DNA of 44,191 bases from Pseudomonadota bacterium (GCA_018261905.1 JAGTRU010000030.1:1-44191); one strand, 5' to 3'; positions 16,317 to 24,078 are shown, counted from the first letter of the stretch. Program-made: numbers and translations. Notes: generated by a model not told the origin, from the letters alone.

Positions 16317-16652
16317 TCAGCTATGGGCGAACAGCGCCTCAACCCCAACCGTTTCGACCAGGACATCGTCGCCGTCCATGCGCACCGGATACTCGGCCAG
16401 CGCGCAGTCGTCGGGGTTGATTCCCTTGCCGGTGCAGGCATCGAACTGCCACAAGTGCGCCCGGCAGATGATCTTCTGGCCATCGAACTTGCCCTCCACC
16501 AGCGGAATGTCCTGGTGCGGGCAGATGCCCTGAAAGGCCTTGATGTCACCCCCTTCGGCGCAGACCAGCAGAATCTCCTGACCATCGACGTTGAACGACT
16601 CCATTTCTCCTTCCCAGAGATCGTCGAGCGTGCATACCTTTTTGAAACCCAT
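16317..16652 (-). CDS. tmoC: Toluene monooxygenase Rieske [2Fe-2S] ferredoxin
   Basis: This 111-residue Rieske protein carries electrons from TmoF to the hydroxylase. The two cluster motifs are CPH (C44, H46) and CRAH (C63, H66), with the 16-residue gap usual for the family. Length and the ending (DDVLVETVGVEALFAHS) match TmoC/TbuB. It sits between tmoB and tmoD, as in all tmo/tbu/tou-type operons of this arrangement. Confidence 0.95.
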   Translation of the reverse strand: MGFKKVCTLDDLWEGEMESFNVDGQEILLVCAEGGDIKAFQGICPHQDIPLVEGKFDGQKIICRAHLWQFDACTGKGINPDDCALAEYPVRMDGDDVLVETVGVEALFAHS

Positions 16653-16698
16653 ACCTGACTCCTGTTAATTCCCGATTTGCTTGGCGCAACCCAAGCAC

Positions 16699-16965
16699 TC
16701 AGTGCTGCGGCGCCTGCCAGATGATTTCGACGGTCTCGGTCGGCTTCAGGCCGGCTTCGCCGAGGCGCATGCTGCGCGGGAAGAACTCCTCGGCGCCCTG
16801 CCGGCGCACCCGCAAAATCTGGCCCGGCCGGGCCCGGACACGCCGACCGACGGAGTGATGCGCGGCGGCGGCAGCCACTTCATCCATGGTGTTTTCGGTA
16901 TCGACCGCGACCAGTTGCAGGACGAAGTCGCCTTCGAAATTGGAAGTAATTGGAAACAACGCCAT
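16699..16965 (-). CDS. tmoB: Toluene monooxygenase gamma hydroxylase subunit
   Basis: This 88-residue gamma subunit has a ubiquitin-like fold and sits on the outside of the hydroxylase. MALFPITSNFEGDFVLQLVAVD and the HHSVGRRVRARPGQILRVRRQG block match TmoB/TbuU. It follows tmoA by 65 bp; a GC-rich inverted repeat (GGCGCC ... GGCGCC around 16995-17010) lies in the gap and may stabilise or process the message. Confidence 0.93.
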   Translation of the reverse strand: MALFPITSNFEGDFVLQLVAVDTENTMDEVAAAAAHHSVGRRVRARPGQILRVRRQGAEEFFPRSMRLGEAGLKPTETVEIIWQAPQH

Positions 16966-17030
16966 TTCTTGAATCTCCTATGTTCTTGGGAAGCGGCGCC
17001 CGGAGGCGCCGGCTTGCTTGACTGCGATGC

Positions 17031-18536
17031 TTAGCTGGCCTTTTTCGTTGCCCGCAGGGCGCGGTAAACCTCGGCCCAGGCGTAGTTGTGGGCATCGTCG
17101 CCGCACTCGCCGGGCGCCAGGTTCATATAGGCGAGGGCGCCGCCCAGGTCCATCGGCTGAATCATCCCGGCCAGGAAGCGATCGACGATGGAGAGGTGGC
17201 CGGCATAGCGCTCCGGCTCCTGCTCGAAGCACCAACGATCGACTTCCGAACCGAAGTGGTAGAGGCGGCCGTTGTATTCGAGCGGGTAATCCTTGACGTT
17301 CCACTTCTTGCCCGGCGTGCCGAGGATCGGCAGCTGGCACATGTTGCAGACGTAGGGCAGGGTTTCCGGGTAGGCCATGGCCATGTTGCCGTCCACCACG
17401 TTGTCGATGATGACGTCCCAGCACTGGCCCCAGGTATCGTTCCAGCCGGGGTATTTTTCTTCCAGCCAGGCCCGCTCATCCGGAGTGACGCCGGCAGCCG
17501 GGTTCCACCACACAGTCGGACGCCAGAAGTAGGAGCCCATGTGCATGCCGTGGTGGGTTTCGGCGATGTCCTTGAGGAAGATGTCCCAATACCAGGGCAG
17601 GTCGAGGCCCATGTCGGTCAGGGCGCGCTCGAACTGGGCGACGATCCATTCCTCCATGAATTCCTTGAACGACTGCTTGCGATGCTCGAGCGGCGTGTAG
17701 TAGTCCATGATCGGACCGGTCAGCACCGAGAACAGCTTCCAGGCGCCCCACACGGCGATATCGACACGCTTTTGCGCTTCCGCCTTCTGGCCGTTTTCGA
17801 TCAGCACCTTCAAAGCCGGGCCGCCGATCTGGGCGTGACGCGACTCGTCGGTCTGGATGCTGGAGATCAGGTTGGCGAAGGTATGGTCGCCGGCTTCGGC
17901 GGCATCGGCGGCGAGGCCGAGGAACTGCATGTTGGTGAAGCCGGTTTCGAAGCTGAAGGTCAGCATGATCGAGACGCTGATCGCGTCGCGCGTCATCATG
18001 ATGTCGTCGAAGAAGTGACGCGCCGCGATCATGCCCCACTCGTTGGTGTCGTAGGCCTTGAAGGCCCAGTCCATCTGGCGGTCCTTCGAGACGTGCTCAT
18101 GCGGGAAGTAGAGTTGCATCTGGCCGTGGCGAACTTCGTCGAGACAGCCCAGCGTGGACATGTTGCGCATGCCCGGCGCCTTGGAGAAGCGCATCATGCG
18201 GGCTTCGGCACTGGCGGCGGCGTATTCGCCGCGGGCGATGGCGCCATAGTGGGCCTTCATCACCGACTTCCAGCCCGGATCGGCGTTTTCGAAAATGCGG
18301 CTGCGTTCCAGCGCCGCCTTCACCGAGTAGGCGCCGGCATCCTTGTCGCGTTGCACCTTCACATATTCCGGGTAGGTCTGTTTGTACGGCTCGTCATACT
18401 TTTCCCAGGCATTTTGCGGCAAGCCGAAAGCGCCCGACATCAGCGGCGGAAAGAGTTCGTCTTCCGTCACGTATTTGGGTGACCAGTTCGTGGTTCTGGC
18501 CAGGTCATACCAGTCCATTCTGTTAAGCAAAGCCAT
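17031..18536 (-). CDS. tmoA: Toluene monooxygenase alpha hydroxylase subunit (diiron)
   Basis: This 501-residue catalytic subunit matches T4moH/TbuA1 in length and numbering. All six iron ligands are in place: E104, E134, H137, E197, E231 and H234. The active-site threonine T201 is present, and I100, G103 and A107, which line the pocket and affect regiospecificity in T4MO, are as in T4moH. It inserts oxygen into the aromatic ring of toluene or benzene. It is the first gene of the leftward tmoABCDEF-todX operon. GAGGAG precedes the ATG. Para- versus meta-selectivity cannot be settled from sequence alone. Confidence 0.95.
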   Translation of the reverse strand: MALLNRMDWYDLARTTNWSPKYVTEDELFPPLMSGAFGLPQNAWEKYDEPYKQTYPEYVKVQRDKDAGAYSVKAALERSRIFENADPGWKSVMKAHYGAIARGEYAAASAEARMMRFSKAPGMRNMSTLGCLDEVRHGQMQLYFPHEHVSKDRQMDWAFKAYDTNEWGMIAARHFFDDIMMTRDAISVSIMLTFSFETGFTNMQFLGLAADAAEAGDHTFANLISSIQTDESRHAQIGGPALKVLIENGQKAEAQKRVDIAVWGAWKLFSVLTGPIMDYYTPLEHRKQSFKEFMEEWIVAQFERALTDMGLDLPWYWDIFLKDIAETHHGMHMGSYFWRPTVWWNPAAGVTPDERAWLEEKYPGWNDTWGQCWDVIIDNVVDGNMAMAYPETLPYVCNMCQLPILGTPGKKWNVKDYPLEYNGRLYHFGSEVDRWCFEQEPERYAGHLSIVDRFLAGMIQPMDLGGALAYMNLAPGECGDDAHNYAWAEVYRALRATKKAS

Positions 18537-18612
18537 TTATGTCTCCTCTTTATCGCAAGGCCGGGGCCTGCATTTATCCGAATCAAAGCGTTCTGTATTC
18601 ACCTGGAATCTA

Positions 18613-18632
18613 CGAGATAATTTTTTTTCTCG
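18613..18632. repeat. Inverted repeat in the tmoA leader/promoter region
   Basis: CGAGA at 18613-18617 and TCTCG at 18628-18632 flank a purely A/T 10-bp spacer, about 77-96 bp upstream of the tmoA start. It may be a minor operator or an A-tract bend between the TmoT box and the promoter. I could not fix a -10/-35 pair with confidence. Confidence 0.3.
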
Positions 18633-18679
18633 ATAATTCGTGTGGGAGCAAAGTTATTCGGAAAGCAAAGGGGCGGCTA

Positions 18680-18695
18680 TTAGACTTTGGTTTAG
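18680..18695 (-). promoter_or_regulatory. Candidate TmoT (StyR/TodT-type) box upstream of tmoA
   Basis: The minus strand reads CTAAACCAAAGTCTAA, matching 11 of 16 positions of the StyR box ATAAACCATGGTTTAT, including the core TAAACCA half. It lies about 150 bp from the tmoA ATG. With a leader of roughly 40-50 nt this would place it near -107, where the distal TodT box lies in the tod promoter. Proximal boxes are not obvious. Confidence 0.5.
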
Positions 18696-18730
18696 ATGGG
18701 GTCGGCTCAGAAAACGGCATGTAAAGTCCG

Positions 18731-18992
18731 TTAAGGCTTTGGCAGTGGCTGTTGCAGCCTGAACTTCCCCGCACCGACCTTGGCGCTGCTGCGCCAGAGG
18801 TAATTGCCGATCAGATTGATGTACACCCAGCCCAGCGGCGACAGATATTGCAACAGCACGTCATCAACGCACTGGCCGAGATTGCGCTGGGCGTTCAAAG
18901 CTGCGGTCCCGGACTTTGCCAAGCCGGTTGAAGAACACCGCCCCGGCCAGCACGGTGCGTGCCTCGCCGTTATTCAGTCCGGCCCGCACGCG
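18731..18992 (-). pseudogene. Relic of a Tn3-family transposase C-terminus
   Basis: The minus strand encodes two blocks of a Tn3 TnpA C-terminus in different frames. One reads [20 protein letters not shown] and [10 protein letters not shown] (about 18992-18895). The other reads [20 protein letters not shown] to the stop at 18731. In intact TnpA about 20-25 residues (RHRASGLNLV... region) separate them; here that stretch is deleted and the frame is shifted. No 5' portion, resolvase or 38-bp terminal repeats are seen. It lies directly upstream of the tmo promoter region. Confidence 0.75.
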
Positions 18993-19186
18993 GCGTGGAA
19001 TTAACGGGATCACCGCCCTGACTCTCACACTGATATCTCAGGACCATCACGGCAGCGATGCCGGCAATTGCCGAAACAAGTCCAGCGAGCTGGCCAGACT
19101 AGCGCCAGTGCGAGTACGCCACAAATTTTCAGTACCTAAAAGCTGTTCAATTAATCAAAGCGAGCAGAGCAAGCCGGCATTCCAAT
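18993..19186. other. Non-coding gap between transposase relic and BRO-N gene
   Basis: I see no gene or clear repeat here. The stretch may hold more, unrecognisable, decay of the Tn3-family element. Confidence 0.3.
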
Positions 19187-20086
19187 TCACTCAGTCTTCT
19201 TGGGTTTCGCTCTACGTTTAGCTGGCTGCGCAGAAACATCGGCTACTTCAATCGCCGCAAGATAGTTTTGCTTGCTCACCACCGGCTTCCCGCTCTTGGC
19301 TTCCAGTTCCTTGCGCGCATTGCCGGCGACGGTGCCGCCCGCTTGTGCAGCATCATGATTTTCGTCAAAGCCCTGCGCATCCAGACGCTTGGCGATTTCC
19401 GTGGTGCTGGCCTCGCCGAGCATGGTAAAAATCAGCTCCAGGTCGGTCATGTGGTCGCGCAGGTTGTTGCCGGTCTTGACGACATCCAACCCTTTGAGTG
19501 TCTTGTGTTCGCCAGGAGAGAGGCCAAAGGTGGCGCGGGCGATTTCAGCGGTAAGGATGGAGTATTCCCGGCCTTCGGCAACGCCACGGGCTTTCCATTC
19601 ATCGGTCAGCGCGCCCCGGATGGCAATGGCGCGCAGGCGCTTCTCGATCCAATCCTTGGGATAGCCCTTGGCTTCGTACAGCTCACGGGCGCGGATACTG
19701 GCCAGTTCCGGGTCTTCGATTTCCTTGACGCGCTCGTAGCCGACCTGGGCCAACCAGCGCTTGAAAGGCTCGGCCTTGGGAGAAGGGATGGACTGAATGA
19801 TGCGGAAAATGCCCTCGGTGTTGGCGCAGTTGGTTGCACGCATTTTGCCATCCGGAGCCAACAGAGGAAGGGGGGTACAACTTGTACCCCAGTTGGCATC
19901 CAGCATCGGATCACGGCTCCGCATTTTCTTGATGTATTGCTTAACATCGACCGAATCTGTCAGCACGCCCACCACATCAACAATGGCGAACCACCATTCT
20001 TCGTTATGCCAAGTACGCCGGATTGCGGCTTCCTGAAACACAGCGATGTGGTTCGTTGGCTCGGTGGTCATTGCGGCCTTTTTCAT
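19187..20086 (-). CDS. BRO-N / DinD-like phage antirepressor-type protein
   Basis: This 299-residue protein has an N-terminal BRO-N domain (about 10-115: VFQEAAIRRTWHNEEWWFAIVDVVGVLTDS) and a C-terminal part typical of the DinD/BRO group: ARELYEAKGYPKDWIEKRLRAI, GREYSILTAEIARATFGLS, LRDHMTDLELIFTMLGEAST, and VAGNARKELEAKSGKPVVSKQNYL (listed in pieces). DinD is DNA-damage-inducible in E. coli and can antagonise RecA; BRO-N proteins are common in phages and islands. The ATG at 20086 has AGGAA 6 nt upstream. It stands alone on the leftward strand beside a transposon relic, as expected for accessory DNA. Confidence 0.8.
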   Translation of the reverse strand: MKKAAMTTEPTNHIAVFQEAAIRRTWHNEEWWFAIVDVVGVLTDSVDVKQYIKKMRSRDPMLDANWGTSCTPLPLLAPDGKMRATNCANTEGIFRIIQSIPSPKAEPFKRWLAQVGYERVKEIEDPELASIRARELYEAKGYPKDWIEKRLRAIAIRGALTDEWKARGVAEGREYSILTAEIARATFGLSPGEHKTLKGLDVVKTGNNLRDHMTDLELIFTMLGEASTTEIAKRLDAQGFDENHDAAQAGGTVAGNARKELEAKSGKPVVSKQNYLAAIEVADVSAQPAKRRAKPKKTE

Positions 20087-20279
20087 GGCAATTTCCTGGT
20101 TGGCTGACTACATATTCAACAGATTTTTGAGAAACGGTGGTCTGACCCGACTTTGCTGACTCTCCGGAACGCTGAATTCACCGGACACTCGCTCCCGGGC
20201 CTGCTACGAGCCGGACTTCGGGATTTGAAGTCGGGACAATTTCGAAACTCCCGATAGCTTGACACCCAAAACGGGTTTG
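20087..20279. other. Non-coding gap with inverted repeats
   Basis: No gene is seen. GACTTC ... GAAGTC around 20211-20232 can form a stem (CGGACTTCGGGATTTGAAGTCGGG overall, given as arms here) downstream of the lipoprotein gene, without a clear T-tract. Confidence 0.3.
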
Positions 20280-20642
20280 TTAGCACCAGTTGCCTTGGTA
20301 TGTGGGGCCTCCTACCTGCTTGCCTATTAGGACAACGTTGTTATCGCTCCAGGTGGGATTGAGATTAACTCTGAGATTGTCACCTTTTCTCGTTGCTCGA
20401 TACTCCTCAGTAGAAGCACCTTGCTTTGGGAACTCATCCTCCCAGGATTCAAGCTTCCATTTCCCTGTGAACGAATCGGCTTCAAAAAACGTCGCCTGTG
20501 GCAGAGCAATCTGCGCAATAGCGATCACGTTGCCACTTTCGTTCCTGACGAATATGCGGTGAGAGAAATTCGGCTGCTGGCAGGCGACCATAAATCCAGC
20601 GGCCGCGACCAATGCGCCGATTAGTGAAAAGTAGCGCTTCAT
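20280..20642 (-). CDS. Small hypothetical lipoprotein
   Basis: This 120-residue product has a lipoprotein signal peptide (MKRYFSLIGALVAAAGFMVAC) with cleavage expected before C21, so it should be anchored to a membrane facing the periplasm. The mature part is a compact beta-rich sequence (HRIFVRNESGNVIAIAQIALP ...) ending in Cys. I do not recognise a family. It is A+T-richer than the catabolic genes and sits in the accessory patch between the Tn3 relic and the ring-cleavage cluster. Confidence 0.7.
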   Translation of the reverse strand: MKRYFSLIGALVAAAGFMVACQQPNFSHRIFVRNESGNVIAIAQIALPQATFFEADSFTGKWKLESWEDEFPKQGASTEEYRATRKGDNLRVNLNPTWSDNNVVLIGKQVGGPTYQGNWC

Positions 20643-20802
20643 GCAGCCCAGCGACGCTGTAGAAAAATAGTGTCCATAAACGCCATCGTGCCGTGAACCA
20701 TATGGAATAACAAGCTAACCTCTTGTTCACGAATGGCAGCTACCGAGCGACTTCTTGAACGGCCGCTCCTTGCCGTATGCCGCCTCGCACATCCCTACTT
20801 CA

Positions 20803-21081
20803 TCAATCCGAAGACGAATAATCCGGCTGTGCCACAACCACATCGTCCGGCTCTTCCTTCTTTTTCGGATAGCAGCCGGCATGCGGCTCCAGATTGGCGC
20901 GGGTCAGGAAAAAAACAATGACCGCCCCGATGACAGGAAGACACCAGACAAAAGCAAGTTGCGCAGCCCGCTGGGCCGTCGAGTCAAAATCGCAACGGAT
21001 AATACGCAGTGTCGCCAGCAAATTTGCCGCAACGATCACGGCAAAGGCAGCAAACAGCATGGTGATCAGCAAGGGCGGCAT
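20803..21081 (-). CDS. Small two-helix membrane protein
   Basis: This 92-residue protein has two predicted membrane helices: PPLLITMLFAAFAVIVAANLLA (2-23) and LAFVWCLPVIGAVIVFFLTR (42-61), then a soluble, charged tail (KKKEEPDD). The second helix with WCLPVIGAVIVF resembles the short PLDc_N-type membrane motif, but the match is weak. No operon partner is evident. Function unknown. Confidence 0.6.
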   Translation of the reverse strand: MPPLLITMLFAAFAVIVAANLLATLRIIRCDFDSTAQRAAQLAFVWCLPVIGAVIVFFLTRANLEPHAGCYPKKKEEPDDVVVAQPDYSSSD

Positions 21082-21308
21082 TTGGGTCCTGAGCTTAGCG
21101 GATGAATAGGCCGTTCATGGCGCATCCTGCCTCAAGGCGAATCGCATATCAATGCAGCGTGACTATTTTCGACCACCCCAAAGCAATACCTTTCCCGTAT
21201 CACCCACCCACCCCGATGGTATTGGACGGTATCTTTCACCTCACGTTTAATTGACCTGAACCCCGGCCCCGCCGCTTTGCGGGCCGATTTTTCGTCAGGT
21301 GAATTGCC
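21082..21308. promoter_or_regulatory. Leader/promoter region of the ring-cleavage cluster with terminator-like hairpin
   Basis: This gap upstream of the aldolase gene holds a terminator-like element at 21265-21292: a GGCCCCGC/GCGGGCC stem with one bulge, then GATTTTT. It points rightward into the aldolase gene, 17 bp from its ATG. It may end a lost upstream gene or act as an attenuator. No activator site was recognised. Confidence 0.55.
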
Positions 21309-22109
21309 ATGCAGATACCGTTTAACCAATTCAAGGCCGCCCTGCGTGCCGGGCGTAACCAGTTCGGGCTGTGGCTCGGGCTGGGCGAGAGCTTCAGCGC
21401 CGAAATCTGTGCCGGCGCCGGTTTTGACTGGTTGCTGATCGATGCCGAACACGGCCCGAACGATCTGCGCAGCATCCTGGCGCAGTTGCAGGCCGTTGCG
21501 CCCTATGCCTCGCAAGCGGTGGTCCGGCCGCCGCAGGGCGATCATGTGTTGATCAAACAGTTGCTCGAAACCGGCGTCCAGACCTTGCTCATTCCGATGG
21601 TTGAATCGGCCGCCCAGGCGCGCGGGCTGGTCGGGGCCATGCGCTATCCGCCGGCTGGCATCCGCGGCGTCGGCAGCGCCCTGGCGCGTGCCTCGCGCTG
21701 GGGACGCATCGAGAATTACGCCCACTTGGCTAACGAGCAGATGTGCCTGCTCGTCCAGGTTGAAACGCGCGCCGGTTATGAGCAACTCGACGACATTCTT
21801 GCTGTCGAGGGCATCGATGGCGTGTTTTTCGGCTCGGCCGACCTCGCCGCTTCCTACGGCTATCTCGGCCAGTCGACCCATCCGGAAATCGTCGCCGCTA
21901 TCGAGAACGGTCTGCAGCGCACGCGTGCCGCCGGTCTGGCGGGCGGCGTGCTGTGCAGCGACAAGGCGCTCAACGACCGTTACATCGCAGCCGGCGCGCG
22001 CTTCGTCGCGGTTGGCGTCGACGCCTTGTTGCTGACGGCGGCGACCACGGCGTTGTGCCGGATTTACAAACCAGACTCAACAGCAGGCGGCGTTCCCGGC
22101 TCATATTGA
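21309..22109 (+). CDS. hpaI: HpcH/HpaI-type 2-keto-3-deoxy acid aldolase
   Basis: This 266-residue class II (divalent-metal, pyruvate-enolate) aldolase matches E. coli HpaI along its length: [57 protein letters not shown] and [16 protein letters not shown]. It should cleave a 4-hydroxy-2-oxo acid to pyruvate plus an aldehyde. In a phenol/toluene meta pathway this step is usually done by DmpG; an HpaI-type enzyme here could replace it for 4-hydroxy-2-oxovalerate or act on another product. AGGTGA precedes the ATG. It heads a three-gene rightward cluster with the dioxygenase and tautomerase. Confidence 0.85.
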   Translation: MQIPFNQFKAALRAGRNQFGLWLGLGESFSAEICAGAGFDWLLIDAEHGPNDLRSILAQLQAVAPYASQAVVRPPQGDHVLIKQLLETGVQTLLIPMVESAAQARGLVGAMRYPPAGIRGVGSALARASRWGRIENYAHLANEQMCLLVQVETRAGYEQLDDILAVEGIDGVFFGSADLAASYGYLGQSTHPEIVAAIENGLQRTRAAGLAGGVLCSDKALNDRYIAAGARFVAVGVDALLLTAATTALCRIYKPDSTAGGVPGSY

Positions 22110-22175
22110 GCCAAGCGATTCAAATCACCCAAGCCATCGACGAATGGCCCATGCAATAAGCAAAGGAGTAGACAA

Positions 22176-23111
22176 ATGGCAATGACAGGCGTTTTGCGAC
22201 CCGGACACGGTGCGATCCGGGTGCTCGATCTCGAGGAGGCAGTGCACCACTACCGCGACATCATGGGCCTGGTGGAAACCGGGCGCGATGCACAGGGCCG
22301 CGTTTATCTCAAATGTTGGGACGAGCGCGACCACAACAGCGTCGTGCTGCGCCAGGCCGATAATGCGGGCATCGATTTCTTCGGTTTCAAGGTGCGCGAC
22401 AAGGCGACGCTGGACAAACTCGACTCTGACCTGCGCGCCTACGGCCTGCCGACGGAGCGCATCCCGGCCGGCGAAATGCTGGCGACCGGCGAACGCGTTC
22501 GCTTCGAACTCCCCTCCGGCCATCTGATCGAGCTCTATGCCGAAAAGACTGCCGTCGGCAACGGCCTGCAGGTACAGAACCCGGCGCCATGGACCAAGGC
22601 TTCGGAAAACGGCATCGCACCGGTGCGCCTCGACCACTGCCTGCTCTACGGGCCGAACATCGCCGCCGTGCAGAAAATCTTCACCGAGGTGCTCGATTTT
22701 TACCTAGTCGAGCGCGTGCTGACGCCGGATAACGCCGCCAATGCCGCGATCTGGCTGTCCTGTTCGCACAAGGTACATGACATCGCCTTTGTCGAGCATC
22801 CGGAACCGGGCAAGTTGCATCACCTTTCCTTCATGCTTGAAAGTTGGGACGAGGTGCTGCGCGCCAGCGACATCCTGTCGATGAACCAGGTGCCGATCGA
22901 CATCGGCCCGACGCGCCACGGCATTACCCGGGGCTGCACCATCTACGCCTGGGATCCGTCCGGCAACCGTTTCGAGACTTTCATGGGCGGCTACCAGCCC
23001 TACCCGGATTACGAGCCGACGACATGGAGTTTCGAGGGCCTGGGCAGCGGCGGCGGGCTGGATTATCCGCAGCGCAAGCTGCACGAAACCTTCCTCACCG
23101 TCGTGACCTGA
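22176..23111 (+). CDS. Catechol 2,3-dioxygenase (extradiol, type I, TbuE/CdoE-like)
   Basis: This 311-residue two-domain vicinal-oxygen-chelate enzyme opens catechol rings next to the diol, giving 2-hydroxymuconic semialdehydes. Iron ligands are visible as H154 (RLDHCLLYG), H216 (KLHHLSF) and E267 (GNRFETFMGG), aligning with XylE H153, H214 and E265. The DIGPTRHGITRG active-site loop is complete. Length (311 versus 307 for DmpB/XylE) and the extended C-terminus suggest the I.2.C-like branch found with toluene/phenol monooxygenases in Ralstonia and Rhodocyclales. AAGGAG lies 7 nt before the ATG. Confidence 0.93.
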   Translation: MAMTGVLRPGHGAIRVLDLEEAVHHYRDIMGLVETGRDAQGRVYLKCWDERDHNSVVLRQADNAGIDFFGFKVRDKATLDKLDSDLRAYGLPTERIPAGEMLATGERVRFELPSGHLIELYAEKTAVGNGLQVQNPAPWTKASENGIAPVRLDHCLLYGPNIAAVQKIFTEVLDFYLVERVLTPDNAANAAIWLSCSHKVHDIAFVEHPEPGKLHHLSFMLESWDEVLRASDILSMNQVPIDIGPTRHGITRGCTIYAWDPSGNRFETFMGGYQPYPDYEPTTWSFEGLGSGGGLDYPQRKLHETFLTVVT

Positions 23112-23125
23112 GTTTCTGTCATTTT

Positions 23126-23147
23126 GCCGCGCCCCGCCGGGCGCGGC
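23126..23147 (+). terminator. Strong GC-rich hairpin between dioxygenase and tautomerase genes
   Basis: GCCGCGCCC-CGCC-GGGCGCGGC is a perfect 9-bp stem, 15 bp after the dioxygenase stop, followed only by GTTTA. With so short a T-run it is more likely a partial attenuator or mRNA 3'-end protector than a full terminator. Confidence 0.5.
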
Positions 23148-23178
23148 GTTTACCCAATATCGACCAAGGACCGCCGCA

Positions 23179-23385
23179 ATGCCGATTATCGAAATGCACC
23201 TCATGCACGGCCGGACGCGCGAACAGAAACGCGCTGTTGCCGCTGCCGTGGCCGAAGCCGTGACCCGTACCCTGGGCGTCAAGCCGGAACAGGTTCGCCT
23301 GCTGATCACCGAACACGACAGCGAGGAGTTTTCGGTCGGCGGCATTACGGCCGGACAGCGCCAGGAAATGGCCGGGACGGAATAA
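23179..23385 (+). CDS. 4-oxalocrotonate tautomerase family enzyme
   Basis: This 68-residue product has catalytic Pro at position 2 (Pro-1 after Met removal) in MPIIEMHLMHGRTREQKRAV, Arg-11/Arg-39-like positions (R12, R40) and the SVGGITA turn typical of 4-OT. It isomerises 2-hydroxymuconate-type dienols in the oxalocrotonate branch of the meta pathway. The dehydrogenase, decarboxylase and hydratase needed for that branch are not in the window. Its stop codon TAA overlaps the first bases of the palindromic repeat that follows. Confidence 0.88.
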   Translation: MPIIEMHLMHGRTREQKRAVAAAVAEAVTRTLGVKPEQVRLLITEHDSEEFSVGGITAGQRQEMAGTE

Positions 23386-23539
23386 AACCTTACTGCAGAG
23401 TCGCAAAGGAGCAGAGAAGCCCCTGAAAGCAATAGTTTGCAAGGCATTTGCGGCGCCCCAGAAGGGGTGCCGAATAATCCGGGCAAGCCTTTGTTTTTCC
23501 TCGGCATCTCTGCGTCTGCGCGGTTCAATGGCGTTTTCT
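23384..23539 (-). repeat. Palindromic dispersed repeat, copy A (MITE-like)
   Basis: The element spans about 156 bp. The left arm (from AAAACCTTACTGCAGAGTCG at 23384) and right arm (CCTCGGCATCTCTGCGTCTG near 23500, ending GGCGTTTT) are roughly complementary over about 50 bp. The core hairpin is CGGCGCCCC-AGAA-GGGGTGCCG (about 23450-23472). Read on the minus strand it shares ACGCAGAGA and GAGGAAAAACA blocks with copies B and C. It lies between the tautomerase and MliC genes. Confidence 0.7.
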
Positions 23540-23682
23540 GGGTTCATGACAACATCGCAGAACGGCGTGGGCGAACCTTGAAAATACCGAGCGGTCAAAC
23601 GCCCAGGGAAACGCCCGCCAGCCCCCGGGAAAGCGGAAAGAGACGAGGTGGCGAGGGCGATGCCCGAGCGGAAGGAGAAGTC

Positions 23683-24078
23683 ATGCGCGACGTCAAAAAA
23701 TCGCTGCTTGCCCTGGCCGTCCTGGCCGGGATGCTGAGTTCCTGCACGACGCCGGAGCGGCAACCGGCGAGCCCTGCCGTGGGCCGGGAAGATGGCCGAT
23801 ACGACCGACCGCAGCAATTGAATTTCACGCTGGCGAGCGGCGTATATGGTTGCGAATTCGGCAAGAATATCGAAGTCCAGCGGGCTTCCGATCAGATCTG
23901 GATCACCTGGCAGGGCAATCGCCGCACCCTGCGCCGCCATGCCTCGAGTTCCGGCCTGCCGCGCTACGAGGACCGGGAAACGGGTTTGCTGTGGATCGAT
24001 CTGCCCTGGAAGAGCGTCTTGATGGACGCCAATAGCGGTCGCCCACTGGCCAACGAGTGCAAGCCGACGACTAGCTGA
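23683..24078 (+). CDS. MliC/PliC-like lysozyme-inhibitor lipoprotein
   Basis: This 131-residue lipoprotein has signal MRDVKKSLLALAVLAGMLSS with C21 as the lipid site. The mature part carries an MliC-like beta-barrel signature: VYGCEFGKNIEVQRASDQIW, then SGLPRYEDRETGLLWIDLPW, then ...LANEC, with two Cys that probably form the family's disulphide. MliC proteins block C-type lysozymes and aid envelope defence. GAAGGAG lies just before the ATG; an open frame extends upstream into the repeat but without a good start. It is bracketed by repeat copies A and B. Confidence 0.75.
   Translation: MRDVKKSLLALAVLAGMLSSCTTPERQPASPAVGREDGRYDRPQQLNFTLASGVYGCEFGKNIEVQRASDQIWITWQGNRRTLRRHASSSGLPRYEDRETGLLWIDLPWKSVLMDANSGRPLANECKPTTS

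Noticed and set aside
17088..18482. 464-codon open frame on the plus strand
   Set aside because: It is antisense to tmoA, whose six iron ligands are all conserved.
20135..20155. GGTGGTCTGACCC as a REP/RAYT element end
   Set aside because: There is only one short motif with no paired inverted copy nearby and no REP-associated transposase in the window.
20270..20290. CTAACAAACCCG next to the lipoprotein stop (minus strand) as attC
   Set aside because: No GTTRRRY closes the structure and there is no adequate palindrome.
20715..20760. GCTAACCTCTTGTTC region as another attC site
   Set aside because: An inverse-core-like start is present but there is no matching core box or complementary long arm.
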